Shown here: piece after piece, positions 20,087-30,349 of the stretch
Numbering within the stretch: position 1 is the first letter of the stretch
Layout of the letters: every line of letters begins with the position of its first letter
Assembly: GCA_036365145.1 (NCBI GenBank)
Contig: JAEOAD010000026.1
Coordinates: 558,001-622,000 of the forward strand
Direction of reading: 5' to 3'
From: Orientallactaga sibirica
Lineage: Eukaryota; Chordata; Mammalia; Rodentia; Dipodidae
DNA: 64,000 bases
The notes under the pieces: generated by a model
What the model saw: the letters and a program-made list of their open reading frames with translations, nothing else
Database searches by the model: none
Told to the model about the DNA's origin: nothing
Made by a program: the position numbers and the translations under genes

Positions 20087-20262
20087 TGGGGGCTGGAATT
20101 ATGGCTCAGTATTTAAGGCACTTGCCTGTGAAGCCAATGGACCCAGGTTCAATTCTCCAGGACCCACATAAAGCCAGATGCACAAGGTAGCACGTGTTAT
20201 CTAGAGGCCCTGGTATACCCATTCTCTCTCTCTCTGCTTGCAAGTAAATAAATAAGTAATTT
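20087..20262 (+). mobile_element. B2 SINE
   Basis: GGGGGCTGGAATTATGGCTC head. The segment between GGTAGCACGTG and GAGGCCCTGG is shortened. Target duplication AAACCTACTCTG and AAACCCACTCTG. Confidence 0.9.
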
Positions 20263-20317
20263 TTAAAAACCCACTCTGTAACCATGTGGAAATAAACCCA
20301 TAAATGTAATTAGATGC

Positions 20318-20516
20318 ATTTCTTTTTTTTTTTAATTTATTTTGAGAGAGAGGCAGATAGAGAGAATGGGCACACCAGAGCTTCCAGCCACTGCCAACAA
20401 ACTCCAGACACGTGCGCTGCCTTGTGCATCTGGCTTACGTGGGTCCTGGGGAATCGGACTGGGGTCCTTTGGCTTTGCAGGCAAATGCCTTAACTGCTGA
20501 GAATCTTGCCAGGCCT
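20318..20516 (-). mobile_element. B2 SINE
   Basis: Flanked by AGATGCATTTCTTT and AAATGCATTTCTTT. The head is damaged (AGAATCTTGCCAGGCCT). Confidence 0.9.
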
Positions 20517-20689
20517 AAATGCATTTCTTTTCACCTGTAGTTGGTGTGGGGTAAACATCACTGTGGAAATGTACACAACAGAGTAACCACACGTGCTAGC
20601 ATGTCAGTAGTTGGCTTGAAAAATTATTTGTGATTTTTCTTTTGATTCACTGGGACAATCTAACTTCCTAACTTTTGGTTTCTTTTTCC

Positions 20690-20723
20690 TTCCTTCCTTC
20701 CTGCCTGCTTGCTTGCTTTCTTT

Positions 20724-20774
<51 letters not shown>

Positions 20775-20818
20775 GTCTGTCTGTCTTTCTTTCTTTCCTT
20801 CTTTCTTTCTTTCCTTTC
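20690..20818 (+). repeat. (CTTT)n pyrimidine microsatellite
   Basis: CTTCC, GCTT, CTTT and CTGT tetramers in blocks, derived from the poly(A) tail of the adjoining reverse B1. Confidence 0.95.
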
Positions 20819-20956
20819 AAAGTAGGGTCTTGCTTTAACCCAGTCTGATCTGGAATTCACTATGTCATCTCAGGCTGGCCTCAAACTCATAACATTCCTC
20901 CTACCTCTGCCTCCCGAGTGCTGGGATTCAAGGCGTGCGCCACCACGCTCGGCTAC
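20819..20956 (-). mobile_element. B1 SINE
   Basis: AAAGTAGGGTCTTGCTTTAA to GGCGTGCGCCACCACGCTCG, full length. Confidence 0.95.
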
Positions 20957-21525
20957 AATTTAATTTTTCCACGCTGGCTACTTATTACTTAAGTAATAAG
21001 AGAGGAAAGGGATTAATAAATGGTTTGGACCAGAAGTTGTCAGACTCTTGGAACTGACAACTAGATATTAGGATGTCACCAAGTAAAAACCGTCGGTTTC
21101 AGAGCGGAACTGGAAGGAAGAGAGGCCTTGTAGAATCCCACGAGACATGGCAGACACATTCACGTCGATGTGCGTCGACAGTCTCCTTCACAGAAAGAAC
21201 TGACCCCGAACACAGGCTGATGCAGCGGCTAGCGCTGGGGAAATTTACCCTTGATGTAAACGAATTAATTGCAGTGAGTAAATCCTGGGCGGGGGGGAGA
21301 CATACGTTCTGTACATCTTATTTCTATTTCAAATCCTTCTCAGACATCCTTTCCTTCTTTAAATTTGGAAGGATCTTTTAGCTGAGAGAAAAGCACTCCT
21401 TCTTGTACAATCTTCACTAACAGAAAAGATGCTTTGTTTGGGTTTATTGTTCCAGTAATAATAAAGCTACACGAACCAAACTCAGTTTCAATACAATCTA
21501 AGATTTCTTTTTATAAATTCATCTT
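20957..21525. other. Unique sequence; weak exon-like stretch
   Basis: A plus frame starting at 21073 reaches a donor-like GCAGTGAGTAA near 21273-21283 in frame. CpGs (TCACGTCGATGTGCGTCGAC) are concentrated just upstream. The acceptor side lacks a pyrimidine tract and the peptide is not recognised. Confidence 0.35.
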
Positions 21526-21529
21526 TTAA

Positions 21530-21759
21530 ATTTTTATGCATTTATTTGAGACAGAGAGATATAGGCAGAGAGAGAAAAGCAGAGACAGAGAGAGAGAGAG
21601 GGAGAGAAGGGGTGCACCAGGGTCTCCAGTCATTGTAAACAAACTCCAGACACATGTGCCCACTTGTGCATCTGGCTTTCGTGGGTCCTAGGGAATCGAA
21701 TCTGAGTCCTTTGACTTTGCAGACAAGCGCCTTAACTGCTGAGCCATCTCTCCAGCCCC
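21530..21759 (-). mobile_element. B2 SINE (A), spans the left duplication breakpoint
   Basis: ATGCATTTATTTGAGACAGA tail side and TGAGCCATCTCTCCAGCCCC head. From about 21600 rightward it is the first element of the duplicated unit. Confidence 0.95.
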
Positions 21760-21787
21760 CACATAAGATTTTTTCCCCACATAAGAT

Positions 21788-21999
21788 TTTTTTAAGATAT
21801 TTTATTTGTTTCTTTGTTTGTGAGGAAAGAGAGGGAGAGATAGAGAGAATGGGCACACTGTGACTCTTGATGCTGCAAATGAGCTCCAGACACATGTACC
21901 ACTTTGTGCATCTGGCTTTATGTGGGTACTAGGGAATTGAACCAGGCTGGTAGGTTTTGCAATCAAGTGCTTTAACATCTGAGCCATCTCTCCAGCCCC
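21788..21999 (-). mobile_element. B2 SINE (unit 1)
   Basis: TTTTATTTGTTTCTTTGTTT tail side, GGGAATTGAACCAGGCTGGT, TGAGCCATCTCTCCAGCCCC. Older form with TGCAATCAAGTGCTTTAACA. Confidence 0.95.
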
Positions 22000-22013
22000 T
22001 ACCTAAGTTTTTA

Positions 22014-22229
22014 AAAAAATATTTATTTATTTATTTATTTATTTGAGAGAGAAAGTGGGAGAAAGAGAGAGAGAGAATGGGCATGCCAGGACCTCCAGCC
22101 ACTGCAAACGAACTCCAGATGAATGCACTCCCTTGTGCATCTGACTTATGTGGGTCCTGGAAAATCGAACCGGGATCCTTTGGCTTTGCAGGCAAAGGCC
22201 TTAACTGCAAAGCCATCTCTCCAGCCCCC
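22014..22229 (-). mobile_element. B2 SINE (unit 1)
   Basis: (TATT)n tail, CCAGGACCTCCAGCCACTGC, GGAAAATCGAACCGGGATCC, CAAAGCCATCTCTCCAGCCC. Confidence 0.95.
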
Positions 22230-22680
22230 TGCCTGAGTTTTAATAAAGATAGTGGTAGAAATTATTAAAGATCACTTATAAAATGAAGAAAACCACAAAG
22301 AGGTATTACAATGCCCCATAATCCCTGTGTCCAGATATAAGTTCACATTTTGAAGTATGTTTTCCCACTCCTGGGTTTAAATACACATTTGCACACAATA
22401 ACTGACAAAGTAAGTACAGTGTGGGCTGCTGTTTCTTTCAATTACTGTTTCATAAAAATGTTTTAGCAATAATAAAAATTCTTCACAGACAGGGTTTTTA
22501 GTATGGTAGCTATCAAGTACCATCGTTCAAACCTATTGCCATCTTTTTCTAATTTTTCATTAAAATTAACATTTTCGTACTATTATTGTCCATATCTCTA
22601 ATTGTTTCACAAAAGAGACTTCTTTATGTGTGACGTTAGGCAATAAATCAAAGGTCTTACATTTTTTTCTTTCGCTCTTA
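22230..22680. other. Unique AT-rich sequence (unit 1)
   Basis: No gene or repeat recognised. The paralogous stretch is 24213-24662. Confidence 0.5.
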
Positions 22681-22681
22681 C

Positions 22682-22832
22682 TTTTTTTGGTTTTCCGAGG
22701 TAGGGTCTTGCTCTAGTCCAGGCTGACCTGGAATTCACTATGTAGTCTCAGGATGGCCTCGAACTCATGGCGACCCTCCTAACTTTGCCTTCCAAGTGCT
22801 GGGATTAAAGGCGTGCGCCACCACGCCCAGCT
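22682..22832 (-). mobile_element. B1 SINE (unit 1)
   Basis: TTTTGGTTTTCCGAGGTAGG to GGCGTGCGCCACCACGCCCA. Flanked by GGTCTTACATTTTT on both sides (about 22653 and 22835). Confidence 0.95.
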
Positions 22833-22874
22833 TGGTCTTACATTTTTAAAGGCTTCTTATACCTACTACCAAAT

Positions 22875-22992
22875 CATGTTCCTTGTATCCCTACTCACGG
22901 GAGGTAAAAGCAAGAGAATTGTGAGTTTGAGGCCAGCCTGGGCTACATAAAATTCCAGACAAGGGTGGCCATGAGGCCTTCTTTCAAAACAA
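22875..22992 (+). mobile_element. B1-like SINE, old (unit 1)
   Basis: GTATCCCTACTCACGGGAGG, GAGTTTGAGGCCAGCCTGGG and CTACATAAAATTCCAGACAA. A short CAA/AATA tail follows. Confidence 0.65.
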
Positions 22993-23534
22993 CAATAATA
23001 AAATAAAATAAAAGGAAATGACGGCAATTTATCCTGAGTGTGAAAAGATGATGGAGGGTTCCCATAAATGATAAGAAAAGTTATACAGTTTTCCAAAGGA
23101 CCAAAGCAACAAGCTCAGCCGCTGTACACGCACTCCCTGAGTGGCTGTTTTGGAGCGCTGTAACAGGAATGTCCAGCTTACGTCACTGAGTCCACCAGTC
23201 CTCAGAGCCTTGCTCCACGTGAGACCACCATGGCACTGAGCCTTACCCATGGGGCAGTCCTGCCAGTGAAGCGACTTGCGGTCTGCTCTAACCCTAACCC
23301 TATCTTACTGCTTACTCAGATCTTACTACACAAGGAACGAGATGAACGAGCCCACGAGGAAGCAAGTGCTATGAGCTCTCATGTAGAGAAGGTTACAGGG
23401 CAGGTGCTAGACTTTGTTTCAGCAAGTGTAGGAATGAACCAAACCGCCAGTGAAGGAAATCAAACGTGAACCAACTCTCTCTCTCCTTCCCTTTCTCCCC
23501 CTCTCTTACCTCTCTCGTCTCTTTATTTTTTCAT
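22993..23534. other. Unique sequence (unit 1) with short TAACCC run
   Basis: It includes CTAACCCTAACCCTA at about 23288, two and a half telomere-like hexamers. A frame starting at 23230 is 79 codons and is conserved in unit 2 simply because the copy is recent. Confidence 0.5.
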
Positions 23535-23739
23535 CTTTTAAAATATTTTTGTTTATTCACAAGCAGAGATAGAGAGAGAGAGGAGAGAAGGGGTGCACCA
23601 GGGTCTCCAGTCATTGTAAACAAACTCCAGACACATGTGCCCACTTGTGCATCTGGCTTTCGTGGGTCCTAGGGAATCGAACCTGAGTCCTTTGACTTTG
23701 CAGGCAAGCGCCTTAACTGCTGAGCCATCTCTCCAGCCC
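23535..23739 (-). mobile_element. Chimeric B2 SINE at the duplication joint
   Basis: The left part (TTTTTGTTTATTCACAAGCA) matches the B2 at 25540. The right part from GAGAAGGGGTGCACCAGGGT matches the B2 at 21530. The fusion lies in the shared (GA)n run near 23575-23590. Confidence 0.95.
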
Positions 23740-23771
23740 CCACATAAGATTTTTTTTTCCCACATAAGATT

Positions 23772-23982
23772 TTTTTAAGATATTTTATTTGTTTCTTTGT
23801 TTGTGAGGAAAGAGAGGGAGAGATAGAGAGAATGGGCACACTGGGACTCTTGATGCTGCAAATGAGCTCCAGACACATGTACCACTTTGTGCATCTGGCT
23901 TTATGTGGGTACTAGGGAATTGAACCAGGCTGGTAGGTTTTGCAATCAAGTGCTTTAACATCTGAGCCATCTCTCCAGCCCC
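23772..23982 (-). mobile_element. B2 SINE (unit 2)
   Basis: Paralogue of 21788-21999. It differs at CACTGGGACTC versus CACTGTGACTC. Confidence 0.95.
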
Positions 23983-23997
23983 TACCTAAGTTTTTAA

Positions 23998-24212
23998 AAA
24001 AATATTTATTTATTTATTTATTTATTTGAGAGAGAAAGTGGGAGAAAGAGAGAGAGAGAATGGGCATGCCAGGACCTCCAGCCACTGCAAACGAACTCCA
24101 GATGAATGCACTCCCTTGTGCATCTGACTTATGTGGGTCCTGGAAAATCGAACCGGGATCCTTTGGCTTTGCAGGCAAAGGCCTTAACTGCAAAGCCATC
24201 TCTCCAGCCCCC
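23998..24212 (-). mobile_element. B2 SINE (unit 2)
   Basis: Paralogue of 22014-22229; no difference seen. Confidence 0.95.
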
Positions 24213-24664
24213 TGCCTGAGTTTTAATAAAGATAGTGGTAGAAATTATTAAAGATCACTTATAAAATGAAGAAAACCACAAAGAGGTATTACAATGCCCC
24301 ATAATCCCTGTGTCCAGATATAAGTTCACATTTTGAAGTATGTTTTCCCACTCCTGGGTTTAAATACACATTTGCACACAATAACTGACAAAGTAAGTAC
24401 AGTGTGGGCTGCTGTTTCTTTCAATTACTGTTTCATAAAAATGTTTTAGCAATAATAAAAATTCTTCACAGACGGGGTTTTTAGTATGGTAGCTATCAAG
24501 TACCATCGTTCAAACCTATTGCCATCTCTTTCTAATTTTTCAGTAAAATTAACATTTTCGTACTATTATTGTCCATATCTCTAATTGTTTCACGAAAGAG
24601 ACTTCTTTATGTGTGACGTTAGGCAATAAATCAAAGGTCTTACATTTTTTTCTTTCGCTCTTAC

Positions 24665-24815
24665 TTTTTTTGGTTTTCCGAGGTAGGGTCTTGCTCTAGT
24701 CCAGGCTGACCTGGAATTCACTATGTAGTCTCAGGATGGCCTCGAACTCATGGCGACCCTCCTAACTTTGCCTTCCAAGTGCTGGGATTAAAGGCGTGCG
24801 CCACCACGCCCAGCT
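24665..24815 (-). mobile_element. B1 SINE (unit 2)
   Basis: Paralogue of 22682-22832 with the same target duplication. Confidence 0.95.
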
Positions 24816-24857
24816 TGGTCTTACATTTTTAAAGGCTTCTTATACCTACTACCAAAT

Positions 24858-24970
24858 CATGTTCCTTGTATCCCTACTCACAGGAGGTAAAAGCAAGAGA
24901 ATTGTGAGTTTGAGGCCAGCCTGGGCTACATAAAATTCCAGACAAGGGTGGCCATGAGGCCTTCTTTCAA
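24858..24970 (+). mobile_element. B1-like SINE, old (unit 2)
   Basis: Paralogue of 22875-22992. CTCACAGGAGG here versus CTCACGGGAGG in unit 1. Confidence 0.65.
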
Positions 24971-25014
24971 AACAACAACAACAACAACAACAACAACAAT
25001 AATAATAATAAAAT
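24971..25014 (+). repeat. (CAA)n(TAA)n microsatellite
   Basis: About nine CAA/AAC units then AATAATAATAAT. Unit 1 has only two CAA units at the same place, so it expanded after the duplication (or contracted in unit 1). Confidence 0.9.
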
Positions 25015-25539
25015 AAAGGAAATGACGGCAATTTATCCTGAGTGTAAAAAGATGATGGAGGGTTCCCATAAATGATAAGAAAAGTTATACAGTTTTCCAA
25101 AGGACCAAAGCAACAAGCTCAGCCGCTGTACACGCACTCCCTGAGTGGCTGTTTTGGAGCACTGTAACAGGAATGTCCAGCTTACGTCACTGAGTCCACC
25201 AGTCCTCAGAGCCTTGCTCCACGTGAGACCACCATGGCACTGAGCCTTACCCATGGGGCAGTCCTGCCAGTGAAGCGACTTGCGGTCTGCTCTAACCCTA
25301 ACCCTATCTTACTGCTTACTCAGATCTTACTACACAAGGAACGAGATGAAGGAGCCCACGAGGAAGCAAGTGCTATGAGCTCTCATGTAGAGAAGGTTAC
25401 AGGGCAGGTGCTAGACTTTGTTTCAGCAAGTGTAGGAATGAACCAAACCGCCAGTGAAGGAAATCAAACGTGAACCAACTCTCTCTCTCCTTCCCTTTCT
25501 CCCCCCTCTCTTACCTCTCTCGTCTCTTTATTTTTTCAT

Positions 25540-25746
25540 CTTTTAAAATATTTTTGTTTATTCACAAGCAGAGATAGAGAGAGAGAGAGAGAGAATAGAC
25601 AGGCCAGGGCCTCCTGCCACTGCAAATGAACTTGAAACACATGTGCCACTTTGTGCATCTGGCTTTACATGGGTCCTGGGGAATTGAACCCAGACCGTCA
25701 GGTTTTGTAAGCAAGTGCCTTTAACCACTGAGCCATCTCCCAGCCC
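25540..25746 (-). mobile_element. B2 SINE (B), spans the right duplication breakpoint
   Basis: TTTATTCACAAGCAGAGATA, (GA)n, GGGGAATTGAACCCAGACCG, TGAGCCATCTCCCAGCCCC. Its sequence past about 25584 is absent from unit 1. Confidence 0.95.
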
Positions 25747-25747
25747 C

Positions 25748-25750
25748 TCT

Positions 25751-25787
<37 letters not shown>

Positions 25788-25987
25788 TTTAAGTTTTATT
25801 TATTTGAGAGAGTCAGAGAGAGAGAGAGAGAGAGGATGGGCACACCAGGGCTTTCAGCCACTGTGAACCAACTCCAGATGCATGCGCCACCTTGTGCATC
25901 TGGCTTACATGGGTCCTGGGGAATTGAACCAGGGTCCTTTGGCTTTGCAGGCAAATGTCTTAACCGCTAAGCCATCTCTCCAGCCCC
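25748..25987 (-). mobile_element. B2 SINE with (TTTA)n tail
   Basis: About ten TTTA units, then TTTATTTGAGAGAGTCAGAG, GGGGAATTGAACCAGGGTCC, AAGCCATCTCTCCAGCCCCT. Confidence 0.95.
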
Positions 25988-26117
25988 TCCTCTTTATTTT
26001 TTGATGGCAGCTTATTCTGGATCTTTATTGGGTTTACAACAGCCAAAGTTTTAAATATTTCCTGTGTTTCAGATTTTCCAGGAATATAGTTCATGTTGTT
26101 CCTTTCATGCAAAAGCA

Positions 26118-26272
26118 TCAGTAAGAAGTCTTCTGGGGAGATGGCTCAGCTATTAAAGGTGCTTGCCTGCAAAGCCTGCCAGTCTGCGTTTGATTCTGTA
26201 AAGCAGACACACCAAGTGGTGCGTGTGTCTGGAGTTCCTTTGCAGCAAAAAGAGGCCTTGCACGTTCACTCC
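26118..26272 (+). mobile_element. B2 SINE, old, tail lost
   Basis: CTGGGGAGATGGCTCAGCTA, AAAGGTGCTTGCCTGCAAAG, GTGTGTCTGGAGTTCCTTTG. The TC-rich tail is missing. Confidence 0.8.
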
Positions 26273-27106
26273 GTCATGACCCTCGGTTAAAACGCCGGAG
26301 CAGCAGGTCCAGCCCAGCTCTCCTGGAACTGGCTGCTCGGTTACTTCTCAGCACCACAACCACCCCGGAGAACGGAGCAGGGCTGAAAGCAGATCACGGT
26401 CGGGGGAGACGCGGGGCAGCACGCGGGCTGAAGTGCGTGTAGGGTGGCATCTGTAGAAGTCTTGAGAAAAGGATACCTAGCAAGGAGGGAAAAGCAGAGG
26501 CACCTTCGAGCAGGCCGCATAAGCCGGGGACAGTCAGGTGTGATACAAGGGAGCCAAGCCTCAGAGTTTTAGGGCTACCGTTTGTTGGACTCCCCCAAAT
26601 GTCTGCTACATCTCATCATGAGATGGCTAATTTCTGTGGTCCTTCCCCCCACCCACCTGTATGTCAGTTTATATTAGTTTGCTATGATTAAGTATATACT
26701 GTTAGGAAAAGCCGGAAAAGAAATGAGAGGGAAGGCTCGGCTTAACAGCAGAGACTGGTCAGGCAGGCCAGAAGCCGCTTCCCTCATGGAGTAGCGAATA
26801 CTTATGAGGTCATTGGAATTCTTTGGTCACAAGGCAGTCCACTTTGCCTCTGGGCTTGAGCCACTTGGGAAGTGATAACAGGACTGGGATGGGTAGGGTA
26901 GTTTGGGCCATTCCAGGAAGGTGATAATTGGGAGGGTGGTCTGTGTCACTCTTGGGAAACAAGTTACAATGAAAATGGCAATCAGAATCCCAAAATGGAG
27001 ACATTTGGGTTCTAACAAATACATGGAGAGAATCTTTTTCCTCAGGCTTTTTCCCTTAATTGTTCTTTAGACAGGCAAGATTAAAATTTAAATAGATAAT
27101 TTTTTT
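26273..27106. other. Unique sequence
   Basis: About 0.8 kb. CpG-containing at 26290-26520, then AT-richer. No gene recognised. Confidence 0.5.
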
Positions 27107-27107
27107 A

Positions 27108-27330
27108 GGGCTGGAGAGATTGCCTAGCAATTATGGCGGTTGCCTGCAAAGCCTAAGGATCCAGGTTTGACTCTCCAGATCCCAGGTAAGCCAGATGCAC
27201 AAAGGTGAGGCAAGCGCAAGATCACACACGCCCATGAGATGGTGCAAGTGTCTGGAGTTCGATTGCAGTGGCTGGAGGCCCTGGGGCGCCAATTCTCTCA
27301 CTCTCCATCTCTAAAAAAAATATAAGATTT
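27108..27330 (+). mobile_element. B2 SINE, 'GTGAGGC' subfamily
   Basis: CACAAAGGTGAGGCAAGCGC and CGCCCATGAGATGGTGCAAG. The CTCF-like core of this subfamily is mutated here. Confidence 0.95.
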
Positions 27331-28078
27331 TTTTTTTTTTAAATTATAAGACAGAAAAACAGAACTAAGGAATTGGAAAGTTAACATCCGAGCTTATTTG
27401 ACGAATGATCTTGACTCTAGGGAGGAACAAGGTGACAAATCCACTTTGTCCTCAGATGTAGGACTCCTGGTGGCATGTTGCTTATGATGCTAACATTGTC
27501 ACTAGTCACTAAGTGTTCCTAGATTCGTGAGTGTTTTGTCATTAACAATCAGGCAATTTCGTTTCATTCTTTCCTTCTCTTCTTAGGTGTTTTAGTGGTA
27601 ATTAAGTCATGCTGCGGAATGTTCTTTGCAATAGCAAATGTCATGAGAATGGTGTAGAAGGTTAATTTTTCTTCTGTGAATAGGCGTCCTGTGGTCACAC
27701 TGGGAGATTAATGGAAGGTCCCGGTTCCAGCCTTGTTCTCAACTTTGACTTCCTGGAGATTTTTACCTTTTCAACATTTGTGGGGTTTTTCCCACGCAGA
27801 ATTCCATTCTATTGTTCACACCGCCAGCCTCAGGAGCTGCCACTGGAAATGGCTATTTAGAATGGCTATTTATCGCTCTTTTTTTTTTAGAACTGTGGGT
27901 TCAAAGGAAGGCTTCGCAGCTGCGGTCAACTTCACCTTCTGTAAGGCTGTGGAGCATCTACTTCCTGCTCCCCTACTTCCTCTCCAACATGGGAGTGCAC
28001 CCCTAACCAGACCCTCCAAGGAAAACTAGGGAATCTATTTATGGGAAGGACTATGAAGGACAGGGCTCCCTTCAATTT
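27331..28078. other. Unique sequence, acceptor-like tract at 27.57-27.59 kb
   Basis: TTCTTTCCTTCTCTTCTTAG at about 27568-27587 is an excellent 3' splice-site shape, followed by a short frame that stops after about 23 codons. No donor of matching phase or known protein is recognised. Confidence 0.35.
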
Positions 28079-28079
28079 T

Positions 28080-28252
28080 TGTTTTAAATTTTATGTATTT
28101 ACAAGCAGAGAGACCGAGAGAAAAAGAAAGAATGAGGGTGTCGGGGCCTCTAGCCACTGCCAGCTGTATATAGGTGTACTGGGGAACTAATCCCGGGTCA
28201 TAAGGCTTTGCAGGCAAGTGCCTTAACCACTGAGCCATCTCTCCAGCCCCAG
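28080..28252 (-). mobile_element. B2 SINE
   Basis: TTTATGTATTTACAAGCAGA to TGAGCCATCTCTCCAGCCCC, with an internal deletion around GCCAGCTGTATATAGG. Confidence 0.9.
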
Positions 28253-29512
28253 GCCTCCCTTTATCTTATAATAAGGTTTGACATCAATGTAACAGGGTTT
28301 GAAAAGGAAATGAAAATTTGGTGAAAATGAGTAATCGAATTGTCCTGAAGTTTATGGAGCTTAGTTAGGGAGGAGCTCATGACTTCATGGCACAGCCAGT
28401 GAGGGTGACATGCCCCGCAGAGCCCACAGAAAACTGAAAACATCATGTCTTTCGGCTGCACGGCCCATTCAGCTCTTCCCTCCCACACGTCCCATCCAGC
28501 CGGAAAGGTTTTGTTATTTAGCGCTCCTTTCGGAAGCTGAGGTGTCAATGGTGTGTATGTCTGTTGCCATGACAACCCAGCAGCCAGTTGGCCTGGGTTT
28601 CTCAACCAGGGGTCCAAACTGCGCTTTTGGAAGCTATGTTTGTCAGAATTCGCCAGTCTATCCCTCCCCCAGCCCGCCCCCTGGATTCACACGATAGGTT
28701 CAGAAATCTCCCAAACTACACTTAGAGAGAGAGAGAGAGAGAGAGAGGCTGAAACTTAGCATTTGGCTCACTTGAATGACACCGCTGAAAAGCGCCCATC
28801 CCCCGCTGAAGGCTGCATATCCCAGCCTATCATTTCAACCCTGTGGGGGGGCAGCTCTGTGTAATTAAACAAAAGGACCAAGTTCAAGTGCAAAAAAAAA
28901 AAAAAAAAAAGACTGAATACCGGAACTGAAGCTTTTTTGACCTTTTGTGTGGCTCCTTATATCTGTGCATTTAATGGGAGGTCATTGTCAATGGCCGGGA
29001 TGGTCCTTGTTCCTATATCAGCTTGTCAAATGAGCACGTGGACGCTGTGCCCATAGGAAAAAGTTAAAAGCCCAACAACGCAAGCCAAGCGCGCGATCGA
29101 TCCCGTGTCCTGCTGGGTCTGTAGGGACTCAAAGGGTTTCACTCGGGCGCTTTGTGCAGAGGGACACCCAACTTCCAATGAACTAGGGGTGGATCCTGTA
29201 AACTGGAAGCGCTTGCTTCCATCTTTTCCTTTTCCGTTCCTCCTCTTCCCCTCCCTCACCCTCCGCTGTTGGCCTCCATACTTTAGCATGGGGGAAACAA
29301 AACACACATTGGCCAATTCCATACTTACAGGAAGGATGTGACTAGAGGAAGGCTGTGACTCACGCCACGCCCACCTCCAGAACCCTGAGTGATCACCTCT
29401 AGCCCACTGCGTTTACGGATGGATCGCTTCCAAGACTTAGCTCGCTGTGTCATTAAAGTCATTCAGCAAGTCAAGTCAATATAGGCCCCTTTTCGTTCAT
29501 TTCTTTCTCTTT
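28253..29512. other. SINE-poor 1.26-kb block, candidate regulatory or conserved region
   Basis: No B1 or B2 for about 1.26 kb in a window averaging nearly two SINEs per kb. It contains GTTGCCATGACAAC (RFX-like), CpG-bearing stretches (CGCGCGATCGATCCCG near 29090) and two simple runs, (GA)n at 28725 and A19 at 28892. Function is inferred only from repeat depletion and motifs. Confidence 0.4.
28563..28576 (+). promoter_or_regulatory. RFX X-box-like inverted repeat
   Basis: GTTGCCATGACAAC: the left half-site is perfect and the right half has one mismatch to the RFX palindrome GTTGCCATGGCAAC. Confidence 0.4.
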
Positions 29513-29662
29513 CATATTTTTATTTATTTACTTGAGAGAGAGAAAGAGAGGGGAGAGGTGAGCATGGGCTTGCCAGGGCCTCGTGCCACTGCAAGATGCC
29601 CTTTGTGCATCTGGCTTTATGTGGGTCCTGGAGAATTGACCCATCCGCCCCCTCCCCAGCCC
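29513..29662 (-). mobile_element. B2 SINE, shortened
   Basis: TATTTTTATTTATTTACTTG, CCAGGGCCTCGTGCCACTGC. The B-box-to-A-box part is deleted (GAGAATTGACCCATCCGCCC). Confidence 0.85.
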
Positions 29663-30112
29663 CTGTTTATGTTTTTTTTTTTTTTTTAAATCAACGTTTA
29701 TCCTCTATTGAGTCAGGTCAATTCTCTTGATTCATTAAAAGAACACTGTACCATTCAAGGCTCGCCAGCATATGTTAGGCATGTCTTTAATGGAATCCAT
29801 TCAAGCTTTTGGATTTTCTTCCCTTCTTTGAAAAATGAGGGGTGGAGATAGCATGAGTTCTGAGGTCTGCTCCGGGGATGAAACTCCAGTCCCCTCTGGG
29901 AATTCCAGAATAACTTAGCTCCAACTTTGCTCACACCTTTAACAAAGAAGGGCTAAAAAATATTATCAGTTAGCCACCAGACATAATCACCCAAAAGCAA
30001 GCGAACGAAAAAGCAATCCCCTTACTATTTCCTTTTAAGCTTGCTCCTTTGACCCACCCACCCTCCATCTCCTGACCTAGCTCCCCAGCCCACAAGTAAA
30101 AAAGAAAATTGA
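29663..30112. other. Unique sequence
   Basis: T15 run at the left. No gene or repeat recognised. Confidence 0.5.
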
Positions 30113-30325
30113 GGGCTGATGAGATGGCTTAGTGGTTAAGGTACTTGCCTGCAAAGTCAAAGGACCCAGGTTCAATTCCCCAGGACCCACGTTAAGCCAG
30201 ATGCACAAAGTGGCGCATGCATCTGGAGTTCGTTTGCAGCAGCTGGACACCCTATATTCTCTCTCTCTCTCTCTCTCTCCTCTCTCCCTCTTTCTCTTGC
30301 TTTCAAACAAATAAAAATTAAACAA
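30113..30325 (+). mobile_element. B2 SINE
   Basis: GGGCTGATGAGATGGCTTAG head, GTTCAATTCCCCAGGACCCA, CAAACAAATAAAAATTAAAC tail. Confidence 0.95.
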
Positions 30326-30349
30326 AATTTAAAAGAAAAAGAAAAATAT

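Larger units (their letters stand above)
21600..23580. repeat. Tandem duplication, unit 1 (about 1.98 kb)
   Basis: It aligns base for base with 23581-25584, in direct orientation. By eye there are about eleven substitutions plus small length changes, roughly 0.6% difference. It holds B2/B1 SINEs and about 1 kb of unique DNA. Confidence 0.97.
23581..25584. repeat. Tandem duplication, unit 2 (about 2.0 kb)
   Basis: The second copy of 21600-23580. It is about 20 bases longer, mainly because (CAA)n near 24975 has grown. Other changes are single-base. Confidence 0.97.

Noticed and set aside
23288..23303. Interstitial telomere-like run CTAACCCTAACCCTA
   Set aside because: Only two and a half hexamers, repeated at about 25.29 kb just because of the tandem duplication. 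Too short to call a telomeric insertion.
23230..25473. 79-codon frame conserved in both duplication units
   Set aside because: Conservation reflects the recent copy. Only one or two residue changes exist and no feature supports coding.
27568..27660. Exon start after a strong acceptor-like tract
   Set aside because: The following frame stops after about 23 codons with no phase-compatible donor. Probably a decoy pyrimidine tract.
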